Positions 8,206-16,630 of a stretch of DNA of 64,000 bases are shown piece after piece. The DNA lies in NCBI RefSeq assembly GCF_900105885.1, contig NZ_LT629780.1:3127055-3191054 (forward strand). Direction: 5' to 3'. Position 1 is the first letter of the stretch. Every line of letters begins with the position of its first letter. The stretch comes from Pseudomonas guangdongensis. Its GTDB lineage: Bacteria; Pseudomonadota; Gammaproteobacteria; Pseudomonadales; Pseudomonadaceae. The notes beneath the pieces were generated by a model. That model did not search any database. It worked only from the letters and a program-made list of their open reading frames with translations, and was not told the origin of the DNA. The translations under genes were made by a program, and so were the position numbers.

Positions 8206-9026
8206 CCAGGCTCGGCGCACGCCACTGGCAGGCGATCCACGACCTGCTGCGCAGCCGCGAGCGCAGCGTGCAACTCGGCCCGCTGTGGCGACAGATCCAC
8301 ATGCAACTGGAAGTCGGTGAGCCGCGCGGCAGGCGCCTGCACTTCAGCGAGGCGATGCTGCGCAGCCTGCGCCAGGCCGCCGAGCAGGCCAGCGGCGTCG
8401 ACCTGCTGGTCGCCGCGCCCGCCGGCACACGCCGGGAAACCGCCAGCCTGGGCTTCGTCGACGACAAGGTCGCGCCCCAGCGCCCCGACCACGGCTTCGT
8501 GCTGGTCAAGGGCGCCCTGCCCGCGCCGCTGCCGGCGCTCGCGCCCGAGCTGAGCCTGCGCGTGCCGCTGGCCAGCCTGGAGCTCGCCGCCATCGAGCAG
8601 GTGCTGGTGATCGAGAACCTCGATAGCTTCGACGACTGGCAGCACTTCGACGCCCCGGCCGAGCTGGCCGGCTGCCTGGTGCTGTACCGCGGCCACGGCG
8701 GCCTGGCCCGCGGCGCGCGGCGCCTGCTCGCCGCACTGCCGACCGACACGCCGGTCACCGCCTTCCCCGACTACGATCCGGCCGGGCTGGCCATCGCCGC
8801 AGCGCTGGGCGCCAGCCAGTTGCTGCTGCCGGAGCTGGACGAGCGCCTGCTGACCAAGGGCTGCCAGACACACTTCCTTCGCCAGTTCAGACAGGCCACT
8901 CATCTGGACGGCATCGAGCTGGGCGGCTGGCAGCCTGTCTGGGACGAGATGAAACAGCAGGCGCGCAGCATCAAGCAGCAGCACATGCTGGCGCTCGGCG
9001 CATGCCTGCGTCTGCTGCCGCGCTGA
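8193..9026 (+). CDS. TOPRIM nuclease-like subunit of the SMC system (MksG/JetD-like)
   Basis: A 277-residue protein with a C-terminal TOPRIM fold. The acidic residue of motif 1 is E141 in VLVIENLDSF. The second motif FPDYDPAG has D193 and D195 (DxD) followed by a glycine. JetD/MksG proteins carry the same ENxxxF and DxDxxG pattern and cut DNA for the condensin complex. The N-terminal 120 residues would be the DNA- or partner-binding part and are short: JetD proteins are usually well over 350 residues. The tail SIKQQHM stands where I recall an EQE-like motif in JetD. The start is GTG 8193, overlapping the kleisin gene by 13 bases; no ATG is available nearby. Confidence 0.72.
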   Translation: MAGLTRLGARHWQAIHDLLRSRERSVQLGPLWRQIHMQLEVGEPRGRRLHFSEAMLRSLRQAAEQASGVDLLVAAPAGTRRETASLGFVDDKVAPQRPDHGFVLVKGALPAPLPALAPELSLRVPLASLELAAIEQVLVIENLDSFDDWQHFDAPAELAGCLVLYRGHGGLARGARRLLAALPTDTPVTAFPDYDPAGLAIAAALGASQLLLPELDERLLTKGCQTHFLRQFRQATHLDGIELGGWQPVWDEMKQQARSIKQQHMLALGACLRLLPR

Positions 9027-9046
9027 TCTGCCCCCGCCAGAAACAA

Positions 9047-9072
9047 CGAGGCCCGCATCATGGCGGGCCTCG
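9047..9072. terminator. Bidirectional hairpin between the SMC operon and thrH
   Basis: CGAGGCCCGC and GCGGGCCTCG form a perfect 10-bp stem with a 6-base loop, lying between two convergent genes (stops at 9026 and 9093). On the minus strand it is followed by TTGTTT, so it best serves thrH, but it can stop both. Confidence 0.7.
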
Positions 9073-9092
9073 TCTTCATCGCCGTCCTGCGC

Positions 9093-9710
9093 TTACAGGC
9101 TCAGCTCGCGCACCGACGCCTTGAGGAACTCCTGCTTGAGGTCCTCGTAGGTGTGCACCGCCGGGAACTGCGGGAACTCGGCGATCACGTTGTCCGGGGC
9201 ATGGAACAGGATGCCGGCGTGGGCCTCGCTGAGCATGGTGGTGTCGTTGTACGAGTCGCCGGCGGCGATCACCCGGTAGTACAGGCTCTTCAGGGCGATC
9301 ACCGACTGGCGCTTGGGATCCTTCTGGCGCAGCTGGTAGTCGACCACGCGGTCGGTCTCGTCGGTGATCAGCTTGTGGCACAGCAGGGTCGGGAAACCGA
9401 GCTGGCGCATCAAGGGCTGGGAGAACTCGTAGAAGGTGTCGGAGAGGATCACCACCTGGAAGCGCTCGCGCAGCCAGTCGACGAACTCCACCGCGCCGTC
9501 CAGCGGCTTGAGGGTGGCGATCACTTCCTGGATGTCACGCAGCTTCAGGCCGTGCTCGTCGAGGATGCGCAGGCGCTGCTTCATCAGCACGTCGTAGTCG
9601 GGAATGTCGCGGGTGGTGGCCTTGAGCGCGTCGATTCCGGTTTTTTCGGCAAAGGCGATCCAGATTTCCGGGACCAGTACACCTTCGAGATCAAGGCAGG
9701 CGATTTCCAC
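9093..9710 (-). CDS. thrH: Bifunctional phosphoserine phosphatase / homoserine phosphotransferase
   Basis: A 205-residue HAD-family enzyme. The nucleophile motif is near the N-terminus as CLDLEGVLVPE, with the usual second Asp replaced by Glu, as in ThrH. Motif II (ILSDTFYEF) and motif III with GDSYNDTTML are intact. ThrH removes phosphate from phosphoserine and can pass it to homoserine, linking serine and threonine synthesis. The start is GTG 9710, placed 4 bases after a strong GAGGAG ribosome site, and the resulting length fits the family. It is transcribed towards the SMC operon and is divergent from cysH. Confidence 0.93.
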   Translation of the reverse strand: MEIACLDLEGVLVPEIWIAFAEKTGIDALKATTRDIPDYDVLMKQRLRILDEHGLKLRDIQEVIATLKPLDGAVEFVDWLRERFQVVILSDTFYEFSQPLMRQLGFPTLLCHKLITDETDRVVDYQLRQKDPKRQSVIALKSLYYRVIAAGDSYNDTTMLSEAHAGILFHAPDNVIAEFPQFPAVHTYEDLKQEFLKASVRELSL

Positions 9711-9821
9711 GGGGCACTCCTCGGTGAGACGGACAGAAAGAAAGGCGGCACTCTAGCGAGTTGTCCGATCCAGCGCAACGGCGCCTTATATCCATTTAAA
9801 AGCTGCACACGGCTATTTGGT

Positions 9822-9839
9822 TATTTATACGCATAAATA
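9822..9839. promoter_or_regulatory. AT-rich inverted repeat upstream of cysH, candidate CysB operator
   Basis: TATTTAT-ACGC-ATAAATA is a perfect 7-bp inverted repeat 56 bases before the cysH start, in a notably AT-rich patch of a GC-rich region. CysB, encoded just downstream, activates cys genes by binding AT-rich half-sites. That this is its site is an inference from position and composition. Confidence 0.4.
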
Positions 9840-9895
9840 GCGAGCTGCTACCATGCCGCCAGCCTTCCCCCTATTAGAAGAAGCGGAATAGCCCG

Positions 9896-10630
9896 ATGAG
9901 CCAGACCTTCGATGTTGCCGCCCTGGCGGCCGCCTACGCCGACAAGTCCCCCCAGGAGGTGCTCAAGCTCGCCTTCGAGCACTTCGGCGACGACCTGTGG
10001 ATCTCCTTCAGCGGCGCCGAGGATGTGGTGCTGGTGGACATGGCCTGGAAGCTGAACAAGAACGTCCGGGTGTTCAGCCTCGACACCGGCCGCCTGCACG
10101 CGCAGACCTACCGCTTCATCGAGCAGGTGCGCGAGCACTACGGCATCCAGATCGAGGTGCTGTCGCCGGATTCGCGCCTGCTCGAACCGCTGGTGCGCGA
10201 GAAGGGCCTGTTCAGCTTCTACAAGGATGGCCACGGCGAGTGCTGCGGCATCCGCAAGATCGAGCCGCTCAAGCGCAAGCTGGCCAGCGTCAGCGCCTGG
10301 GCCACCGGCCAGCGCCGCGACCAGAGCCCCGGCACCCGCAGCCAGGTGGCAGTGCTGGAGCTGGACGGCGCCTTCTCCGCGCCCGACAAGCCGCTGTACA
10401 AGTTCAACCCGCTGGCCAACATGAGCAGCGAGGAAGTCTGGGGCTACATCCGCATGCTGGAGATCCCCTACAACCCGCTGCACGAGCAGGGCTACATCAG
10501 CATCGGCTGCGAGCCCTGTACCCGCCCGGTGCTGCCCAACCAGCACGAGCGCGAGGGCCGCTGGTGGTGGGAGGAAGCCACCCACAAGGAGTGCGGCCTG
10601 CACGCCGGCAACCTGATCGCGCGCAACTGA
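9896..10630 (+). CDS. cysH: Adenylylsulfate (APS) reductase, [4Fe-4S] type
   Basis: A 244-residue enzyme that reduces adenylylsulfate to sulfite in assimilatory sulfate reduction. The PP-loop-like motif [10 protein letters not shown] is near residues 37-46. Cluster ligands are C116-C117 (ECCGIRK) and C205/C208 (CEPCTRP), which mark the iron-sulfur APS/PAPS reductases of Pseudomonas and plants rather than the E. coli PAPS type. The catalytic cysteine is C233 in the C-terminal KECGLH. A strong terminator follows, and the gene converges on cysB, its likely activator. The length is normal for the family. Confidence 0.95.
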   Translation: MSQTFDVAALAAAYADKSPQEVLKLAFEHFGDDLWISFSGAEDVVLVDMAWKLNKNVRVFSLDTGRLHAQTYRFIEQVREHYGIQIEVLSPDSRLLEPLVREKGLFSFYKDGHGECCGIRKIEPLKRKLASVSAWATGQRRDQSPGTRSQVAVLELDGAFSAPDKPLYKFNPLANMSSEEVWGYIRMLEIPYNPLHEQGYISIGCEPCTRPVLPNQHEREGRWWWEEATHKECGLHAGNLIARN

Positions 10631-10644
10631 GGCCAGCGCCAAGC

Positions 10645-10674
10645 AAAAGGCCCGACGCAAGCGTCGGGCCTTTT
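10645..10674. terminator. Bidirectional terminator between cysH and cysB
   Basis: AAAAGGCCCGACGC-AA-GCGTCGGGCCTTTT is a perfect 14-bp stem with a 2-base loop. A and T runs on both sides allow Rho-independent termination of both convergent genes. Confidence 0.92.
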
Positions 10675-10691
10675 GCGTTTCAGGGCGCGGC

Positions 10692-11747
<1,056 letters not shown>

Positions 11748-11801
11748 TTAGACGAAAAATCAACATCTGTATGCCCGCCGCTATCCGCTCCGCCGCGCGC
11801 T

Positions 11802-12755
11802 TCAGCCCTGCGCGCGCGCCTGCAGGAAAGATAGCGCCTGATACAGCATGCGCACGCGCGGCATCTCGACGCCCAGCGCCGCGGCGGCCGCCAGCGGCGC
11901 GGCATAGACGGCCTGCAGTTCGGCCGGCCGGCGCTGGGCGAAATCGTGGTACATGCTCGGCAGGTAGTCGGGCATGCGGTCGGTGTAGGCCAGCAGCTTG
12001 TGCGGGTAGTTCGCCGGCAAGGGCGCCCCGGCCGCCTCGGCGGCGGCCACCACCTCCTCCATCAGGGCCAGCAGCAAGGCGCGGCTGTCGGCCTGCGCCA
12101 TCAGTAGCCGCGTCGAGGCGCCGAGCAGCGCGGACAGGCCGTTGTAGGGCACGTTCCACACCAGCTTCTGCCAGCGCGCCTGGGCCAGATCGGCGATCGG
12201 CGCGGACTCGATACCCGCCTCGCGCAGCCAGGCGACCCCCTGCTCCAGCAGCGCCAGGCGCTGCGCCTCGTCCGCCGGGCCGCTGTGATAGCCGAGGTTA
12301 CAGACGCCCTGGGACTGATGCACCACCACCCCCGGCGCTTCGCGATGCGCGCAGATGAAACACAGCCCGCCCAGCAGGTGCAGCGAGTCCGGCAACAGCG
12401 GCCGCAGCGCCTCTTCGACGCCCAGGCCGTTCTGCAGCAGCACCACCTTGGCATCCGCGGCCGCCGCCTGCACGATCAGCGGCGCCAGTTCGGCATTGGC
12501 CGTGCTCTTGGCACCGACCAGCAGCCAGTCGCAGGCCGGCATCGCCGCCGCCTCGCACCAGGCGTTGACCTGCGGCAGGTGCAGCTCGCCCAGCTGGGCG
12601 TGGCGCACGCGCAGCCCCTCGCGGGCCACCGCGGCGTATTCGCTGCGCAGCAGGAAGTGCACCTCGAAGCCGGCGCGCGCCAGCATCAGACCGTAATACC
12701 CTCCGATGGCACCGGTGCCGATGATGCCGATGCGCGGACGTGGACTTGCGCTCAT
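11802..12755 (-). CDS. 2-dehydropantoate 2-reductase family protein (PanE-like)
   Basis: A 317-residue NADPH-dependent oxidoreductase. The dinucleotide-binding motif GIIGTGAIGGYYG is near residues 10-22. The catalytic lysine segment is KLVWNVPYNGLSALLG around residue 190, as in ketopantoate reductases (pantothenate synthesis). Bacteria often carry several PanE homologues of uncertain substrate, so the reaction is likely but not certain. The start at 12755 (MSASPRPRIG) puts the Rossmann motif at the usual distance from the N-terminus; the longer open frame upstream is antisense to the DAHP synthase gene. It is co-oriented with cysB. Confidence 0.82.
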   Translation of the reverse strand: MSASPRPRIGIIGTGAIGGYYGLMLARAGFEVHFLLRSEYAAVAREGLRVRHAQLGELHLPQVNAWCEAAAMPACDWLLVGAKSTANAELAPLIVQAAAADAKVVLLQNGLGVEEALRPLLPDSLHLLGGLCFICAHREAPGVVVHQSQGVCNLGYHSGPADEAQRLALLEQGVAWLREAGIESAPIADLAQARWQKLVWNVPYNGLSALLGASTRLLMAQADSRALLLALMEEVVAAAEAAGAPLPANYPHKLLAYTDRMPDYLPSMYHDFAQRRPAELQAVYAAPLAAAAALGVEMPRVRMLYQALSFLQARAQG

Positions 12756-13023
12756 GGACTGCTCTCCAACGCGGAAAAGGACGAAGCGCGCACTATCCTG
12801 CGCCGGACGCCGGGCAGGCAAGCGGCGATGCCGGGATTCGTCCGTCGCGCACGGGCGGCGCGCCCGCAGCAGCCCGGCGCCGCGGCCGGCAAACCCGAAA
12901 GTCTTTATTGTGAAGCGCCTGCCGGACAGGTTAAGGTTCGGACACCCCGTTGACCTATCCTGCTGCGTTCCGCCACGGGCCCGACTGGCGGACGGCATCC
13001 GTGAACACGCGAGTAGCAACACG

Positions 13024-14100
13024 ATGGCTGATTTACCGATCGACGACCTGAACATCGCCTCCAACGAGGCGCTGATCACTCCCGCACAGCTCAAGCACGA
13101 AGTGCCCCTCACCGAACTGGCCATGCGCACCGTCAGCCAGGGGCGCCAGGTCGTCCGCGACATTCTCGACGGCAAGGACCACCGCCTGTTCGTGGTGGTC
13201 GGCCCCTGCTCGATCCACGACGTCAAGGCCGCCCACGAATACGCCGAGCGCCTCAAGGTGCTGGCCGCCGAGGTGTCCGACACCCTGTTCCTGGTCATGC
13301 GCGTGTACTTCGAGAAGCCGCGCACCACCGTGGGCTGGAAAGGCCTGATCAACGATCCCTACCTGGACGACTCGTTCAAGATCCAGGACGGCCTGCACAT
13401 CGGTCGCCAGTTGCTCAGCGACCTGGCCGAAATGGGCCTGCCGACCGCCACCGAGGCGCTCGACCCGATCTCCCCGCAGTACCTGCAGGACCTGATCAGT
13501 TGGTCGGCGATCGGCGCGCGCACCACCGAGTCGCAGACCCACCGCGAGATGGCTTCCGGCCTGTCCTCGGCGGTCGGCTTCAAGAACGGCACCGACGGCA
13601 GCCTGACCGTGGCGATCAACGCCCTGCAGTCGGTTTCCAGCCCGCACCGCTTCCTCGGCCTCAACCAGCAGGGCCAGGTGTCCATCGTCACCACCAAGGG
13701 CAACCGCTACGGTCATGTGGTGCTGCGCGGCGGCAACGGCAAGCCCAACTACGATTCGGTCAGCGTGGCGCTCTGCGAGCAGGAACTGACCCGCGCCGGC
13801 ATCCGCCCGAACATCATGGTCGACTGCAGCCACGCCAACTCCAACAAGGACCCGGCGCTGCAGCCCCTGGTGATGGACAACGTCGCCAACCAGATCCTCG
13901 AAGGCAACAACTCGATCATCGGCCTGATGGTGGAAAGCCACCTGGGCTGGGGCAGCCAGTCGATTCCGAAGGATCTCGGCGAGCTCAAGTACGGGGTGTC
14001 CGTCACCGACGCCTGCATCGACTGGAACACCACCGAGAAGGCCCTGCGTAGCATGCATGCCAAGCTCAAGGACGTGCTGCCCAAGCGCCAGCGCGGCTGA
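13024..14100 (+). CDS. 3-deoxy-7-phosphoheptulonate (DAHP) synthase, class I
   Basis: A 358-residue AroF/AroG/AroH-type enzyme joining phosphoenolpyruvate and erythrose 4-phosphate to open the shikimate pathway. Class I motifs are visible: VVVGPCSIHD near residue 60, RVYFEKPRTTVGWKGLIND near 95-113 and DCSHANSNKDP near 270. The N-terminal segment carries the regulatory extension of feedback-inhibited isoforms; which amino acid inhibits it cannot be read. Start ATG 13024 follows weak ribosome-site sequence; an upstream extension would run through DNA antisense to the PanE-like gene. A very strong terminator follows. Confidence 0.93.
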   Translation: MADLPIDDLNIASNEALITPAQLKHEVPLTELAMRTVSQGRQVVRDILDGKDHRLFVVVGPCSIHDVKAAHEYAERLKVLAAEVSDTLFLVMRVYFEKPRTTVGWKGLINDPYLDDSFKIQDGLHIGRQLLSDLAEMGLPTATEALDPISPQYLQDLISWSAIGARTTESQTHREMASGLSSAVGFKNGTDGSLTVAINALQSVSSPHRFLGLNQQGQVSIVTTKGNRYGHVVLRGGNGKPNYDSVSVALCEQELTRAGIRPNIMVDCSHANSNKDPALQPLVMDNVANQILEGNNSIIGLMVESHLGWGSQSIPKDLGELKYGVSVTDACIDWNTTEKALRSMHAKLKDVLPKRQRG

Positions 14101-14111
14101 GGCTGCACACG

Positions 14112-14158
14112 CCAGAAACGACAAGGCCGGGCATCTTGCCCGGCCTTGTCGTTTCTGG
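14112..14158. terminator. Very long bidirectional terminator
   Basis: Bases 14112-14133 and 14137-14158 are perfectly complementary: a 22-bp stem with a 3-base loop. It lies between the convergent DAHP synthase and GNAT genes. Confidence 0.92.
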
Positions 14159-14161
14159 TTT

Positions 14162-14452
14162 TCACGCCTCGCGGGCGACGCTGCCCTGGCGGCGCTCCAT
14201 GTAGCGCTCCACATAGGAGCAGGACGGTATGACCGTATAGCCCATCGCCTCGGCGAAACGCAGGGCTTCTTCGGTCAACGCCGCGGCGACGCCGCGCCCG
14301 CGCAGGCTGTCCGGCACATAGGTGCGGTAGATGTCGATGGTCTGCTTGCCCAGATCCATGTAGGACAGGTAGGCCCGATGGCCATCCACAGTCACCGCGA
14401 ACTGCTTGCCCGCCGGATCGTGCTGGACTTCAATGGACAATGACTCGCTCAT
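14162..14452 (-). CDS. Small GNAT-family N-acetyltransferase (YjdJ-like)
   Basis: A 96-residue protein of the short Gcn5-related acetyltransferase type. The acetyl-CoA binding loop appears as SLRGRGVAAALTEEAL near residues 48-63, preceded by a beta strand with a tyrosine-rich DIYRTYVPD. It ends with the SYVERYMERR helix typical of the group. The acceptor is unknown. Start 14452 follows a GGGAGA ribosome site; a longer reading from 14581 adds a non-protein-like N-terminus. It converges on the DAHP synthase gene and is divergent from the OprI-like gene. Confidence 0.85.
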   Translation of the reverse strand: MSESLSIEVQHDPAGKQFAVTVDGHRAYLSYMDLGKQTIDIYRTYVPDSLRGRGVAAALTEEALRFAEAMGYTVIPSCSYVERYMERRQGSVAREA

Positions 14453-14752
14453 CTCGACTCTCCCCTCGCTGCGCTGCTCATGGCGTTCCACCCGAGTCTT
14501 GAACATTAGCAAAGCCCGGGCGCGGCTGTCCAAACTCGACCCCGCCGCTGGGCGGCCAGGCAGTGTCCGCATCGGCGCCAATACTGGCTACTTTTTGCAC
14601 AGCTGTCGACCTTGCAGTGTCCCCGGCAAAAAAAAAGCCAAGACAGGCGGTCGGCACATTTACTTACTAGAACTTATGAGTACCATGTACAGCAGCAGGT
14701 TTCCCGGTATGGGGAATCGCATCATGGAAAGTCCACCTTAAGGGGAACACCG

Positions 14753-15004
14753 ATGAACAACGTTCTGAAAATTTCCGCTCTGACCCTGGCCGCCATCCTG
14801 GCTACCGGTTGCAGCAGCATGTCCAAAGAAACCGAAGCCCGTCTGACCGCTACCGAAGACGCCGCTGCCCGCGCTCAGGCTCGTGCCGACGAAGCCTACA
14901 ACAAGGCTGACGAAGCTCTGGCCGCCGCTCAGAAGGCTCAGCAGACCGCTGACGAAGCCAACGAGCGCGCCCTGCGCATGCTGGAAAAAGCCAGCCGCAA
15001 GTAA
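14753..15004 (+). CDS. oprI: Major outer-membrane lipoprotein I (OprI/Lpp-like)
   Basis: An 83-residue lipoprotein, the length I recall for P. aeruginosa OprI. A lipoprotein signal peptide ends in the lipobox LATGC with C20. The mature part is one alpha-helical, alanine-rich heptad stretch that trimerises in Lpp-type proteins, ending in a basic KASRK tail; in Braun-type lipoproteins the terminal lysine is joined to peptidoglycan. Two stop codons follow in tandem (TAA TAG), and a strong terminator lies 24 bases later, as expected for a very highly expressed monocistronic gene. Codon choice (AAC, GCT, GAA) differs slightly from the GC-rich neighbours, consistent with high expression. AGGGGAA precedes the start. 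Confidence 0.93.
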   Translation: MNNVLKISALTLAAILATGCSSMSKETEARLTATEDAAARAQARADEAYNKADEALAAAQKAQQTADEANERALRMLEKASRK

Positions 15005-15028
15005 TAGATCCCCGGATCTGGCACTTGT

Positions 15029-15060
15029 GAAAAAGCCGGCCCCTCGGGGCCGGCTTTTTC
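15029..15060 (+). terminator. Terminator of the OprI-like gene
   Basis: GAAAAAGCCGGCCCC-TC-GGGGCCGGCTTTTTC is a perfect 15-bp stem ending in a T run. Confidence 0.93.
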
Positions 15061-15147
15061 ATGCCTGCAAAACGCGTCGCCCTCAAGCGACGAGGCCCGC
15101 GACAGCAGCGCTGCCACGGGCCTCGTCGAGCCAGTCACGGCGCGGGA

Positions 15148-16098
15148 TCATTCCGCGCTGGCCACGGCCTCTCGCGAAGGGGCGATCTCCACCGGGATGC
15201 CGTCTTCGGCGGCCACCACCTCGCGGACCACTTCCCAGTCCAGGCTCTGCTCGCCGCCCAGGTCGTTGCGCTTGAGCAGGGTGTTGATCACCTGCGCATG
15301 CTTGTCGACCACCGAGGCCTCGCCGGTGTCGTCCAGCGGCGCATGGGCCTCCAGGTAGACCTTGCCGCCACTGATGCCGAACTTGTACGGCTCGTTGATG
15401 ATCCGCACCTTGGTACCCACCGGTACCATCTTCGCCAGCTCCAGTACGTTGTGGTTGAGCATGCGGAAGCAGCCGTGGCTGACCCGCATGCCGATGCCGA
15501 ACTTCTTGTTGGAACCGTGGATCAGGTAGCCCGCCGTCCCCAGGGTGAACTTGAACGGCCCGAGCGGATTGTTCGGACCCGGCGGGAAGATCGCCGGCAG
15601 GATGTCGCCCTCGGCGGCATGTTCCTCGCGGATCGACTTGGGCGGAATCCAGGTCGGGTTGGGGAACTTGCCGGTGATGGTGGTGTTGGCGATCGGCGAG
15701 TTCCAGCCCTCGCGGCCGATGCCCAGCGGGAAGGTGTGCACCACGTTCTGGCCTTTCGGGAAGTAGTACATGCGGTACTCGGCCAGGTTGATGACGATGC
15801 CTTCGCGCGGCCCCGGCGGCAGGATGAAGCGGGTCGGCAGGATCACCTCGCTGCCCTCGCCCGGCAGCCAGGGATCGACGCCCGGGTTGGCGGCGACCAT
15901 TTCCAGATAGCCGAGGTCGTTCGCCGTACCGAGGTCGGCGAAGGTGTCTTCGTACTTGGCCTTGATCACCTGCACCTGGCCGACCACATCTTCGCCGGGC
16001 GGCGGCAGCGGCAGCTCCAGAGCGATGGCCGGCGCGGCCAGCAGCAGGGCGGACAACGAGGCCAACAGCGGACGAACGGCAAAAGCGCGCGGCAACAT
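15148..16098 (-). CDS. Periplasmic L,D-transpeptidase (YkuD family)
   Basis: A 316-residue exported protein. A signal peptide covers about residues 1-26 (ending LLLAAPAIA). A LysM-like region follows (YLEMVAANPGVDPWLPG), then the YkuD catalytic domain with the HGS motif and the active-site cysteine in SHGCFRM near residue 217. Such enzymes cross-link peptidoglycan 3-3 or attach lipoproteins to it. Its place beside the OprI-like lipoprotein gene makes a role in anchoring that protein attractive but unproven. Start 16098 is chosen because AGGAA precedes it and it gives a clean signal peptide; an alternative 30 bases upstream exists. Confidence 0.9.
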   Translation of the reverse strand: MLPRAFAVRPLLASLSALLLAAPAIALELPLPPPGEDVVGQVQVIKAKYEDTFADLGTANDLGYLEMVAANPGVDPWLPGEGSEVILPTRFILPPGPREGIVINLAEYRMYYFPKGQNVVHTFPLGIGREGWNSPIANTTITGKFPNPTWIPPKSIREEHAAEGDILPAIFPPGPNNPLGPFKFTLGTAGYLIHGSNKKFGIGMRVSHGCFRMLNHNVLELAKMVPVGTKVRIINEPYKFGISGGKVYLEAHAPLDDTGEASVVDKHAQVINTLLKRNDLGGEQSLDWEVVREVVAAEDGIPVEIAPSREAVASAE

Positions 16099-16130
16099 CG
16101 GAAGTTCCTGAGTATTTTGGGTGGTCAATT

Positions 16131-16136
16131 ATTGTA
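16131..16136 (-). promoter_or_regulatory. Candidate -10 element of the L,D-transpeptidase gene
   Basis: On the minus strand TACAAT, directly preceded by TG, lies 32 bases before the start codon. No convincing -35 box is seen, so this is a suggestion only. Confidence 0.3.
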
Positions 16137-16287
16137 CATCGGCGCCCCGGCCACGGGGAGTCCTATCGTCTCTCGGCGCAGAACCGTCCCATGCAGCAGT
16201 CGGTGCAGTGTTGCGGGAGGGCCGATAGCAGCCCGTCAAGGCGCCTCCGGAACGCACAGCGACGCTGCGCAGAGTCCTCCTGCGGAC

Positions 16288-16569
16288 TCAGCGCAGCGGC
16301 CAGTCCCGCGGCAAGCCATGGCGCTCGGCGCGCAGGCGCTGCAGGCACACCGAGCACAGCCGGTTGTCCTTGAGCACCGCGCGATCCAGATCCATCCACA
16401 GGGGCTGCGCCGGCAGCAGGCTGCCGCACAGGGTATGGTCGCCCGCATCGTCCAGCTCCAGCTGCCGGGCCACCACATGCAGGCGCACCTCCTGGCAGGC
16501 GAACAGGTCGAGCTGTTCGTTGGGCACCAGCAGTCGGTAGGCGTACAGGGACCAGCTATGGCGGGACAT
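16288..16569 (-). CDS. Conserved hypothetical protein between the L,D-transpeptidase gene and tesA
   Basis: A 93-residue soluble protein of unknown function starting MSRHSWSLYAYRLL. It has four cysteines, including a CSVCLQRLRAERHG segment near the C-terminus that could bind a metal together with the upstream Cys residues. I recall a small gene at this position in Pseudomonas genomes but not its role. The ribosome site is weak. An alternative is that it starts 30 bases further upstream. It is followed by tesA on the same strand, reading away from it. Confidence 0.55.
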   Translation of the reverse strand: MSRHSWSLYAYRLLVPNEQLDLFACQEVRLHVVARQLELDDAGDHTLCGSLLPAQPLWMDLDRAVLKDNRLCSVCLQRLRAERHGLPRDWPLR

Positions 16570-16630
16570 CGAGAGGGGCTCCGGGGCGACGGCGCGCAAC
16601 CTTAGCCGAAAGCCCCGGACGGGAAAAGCC

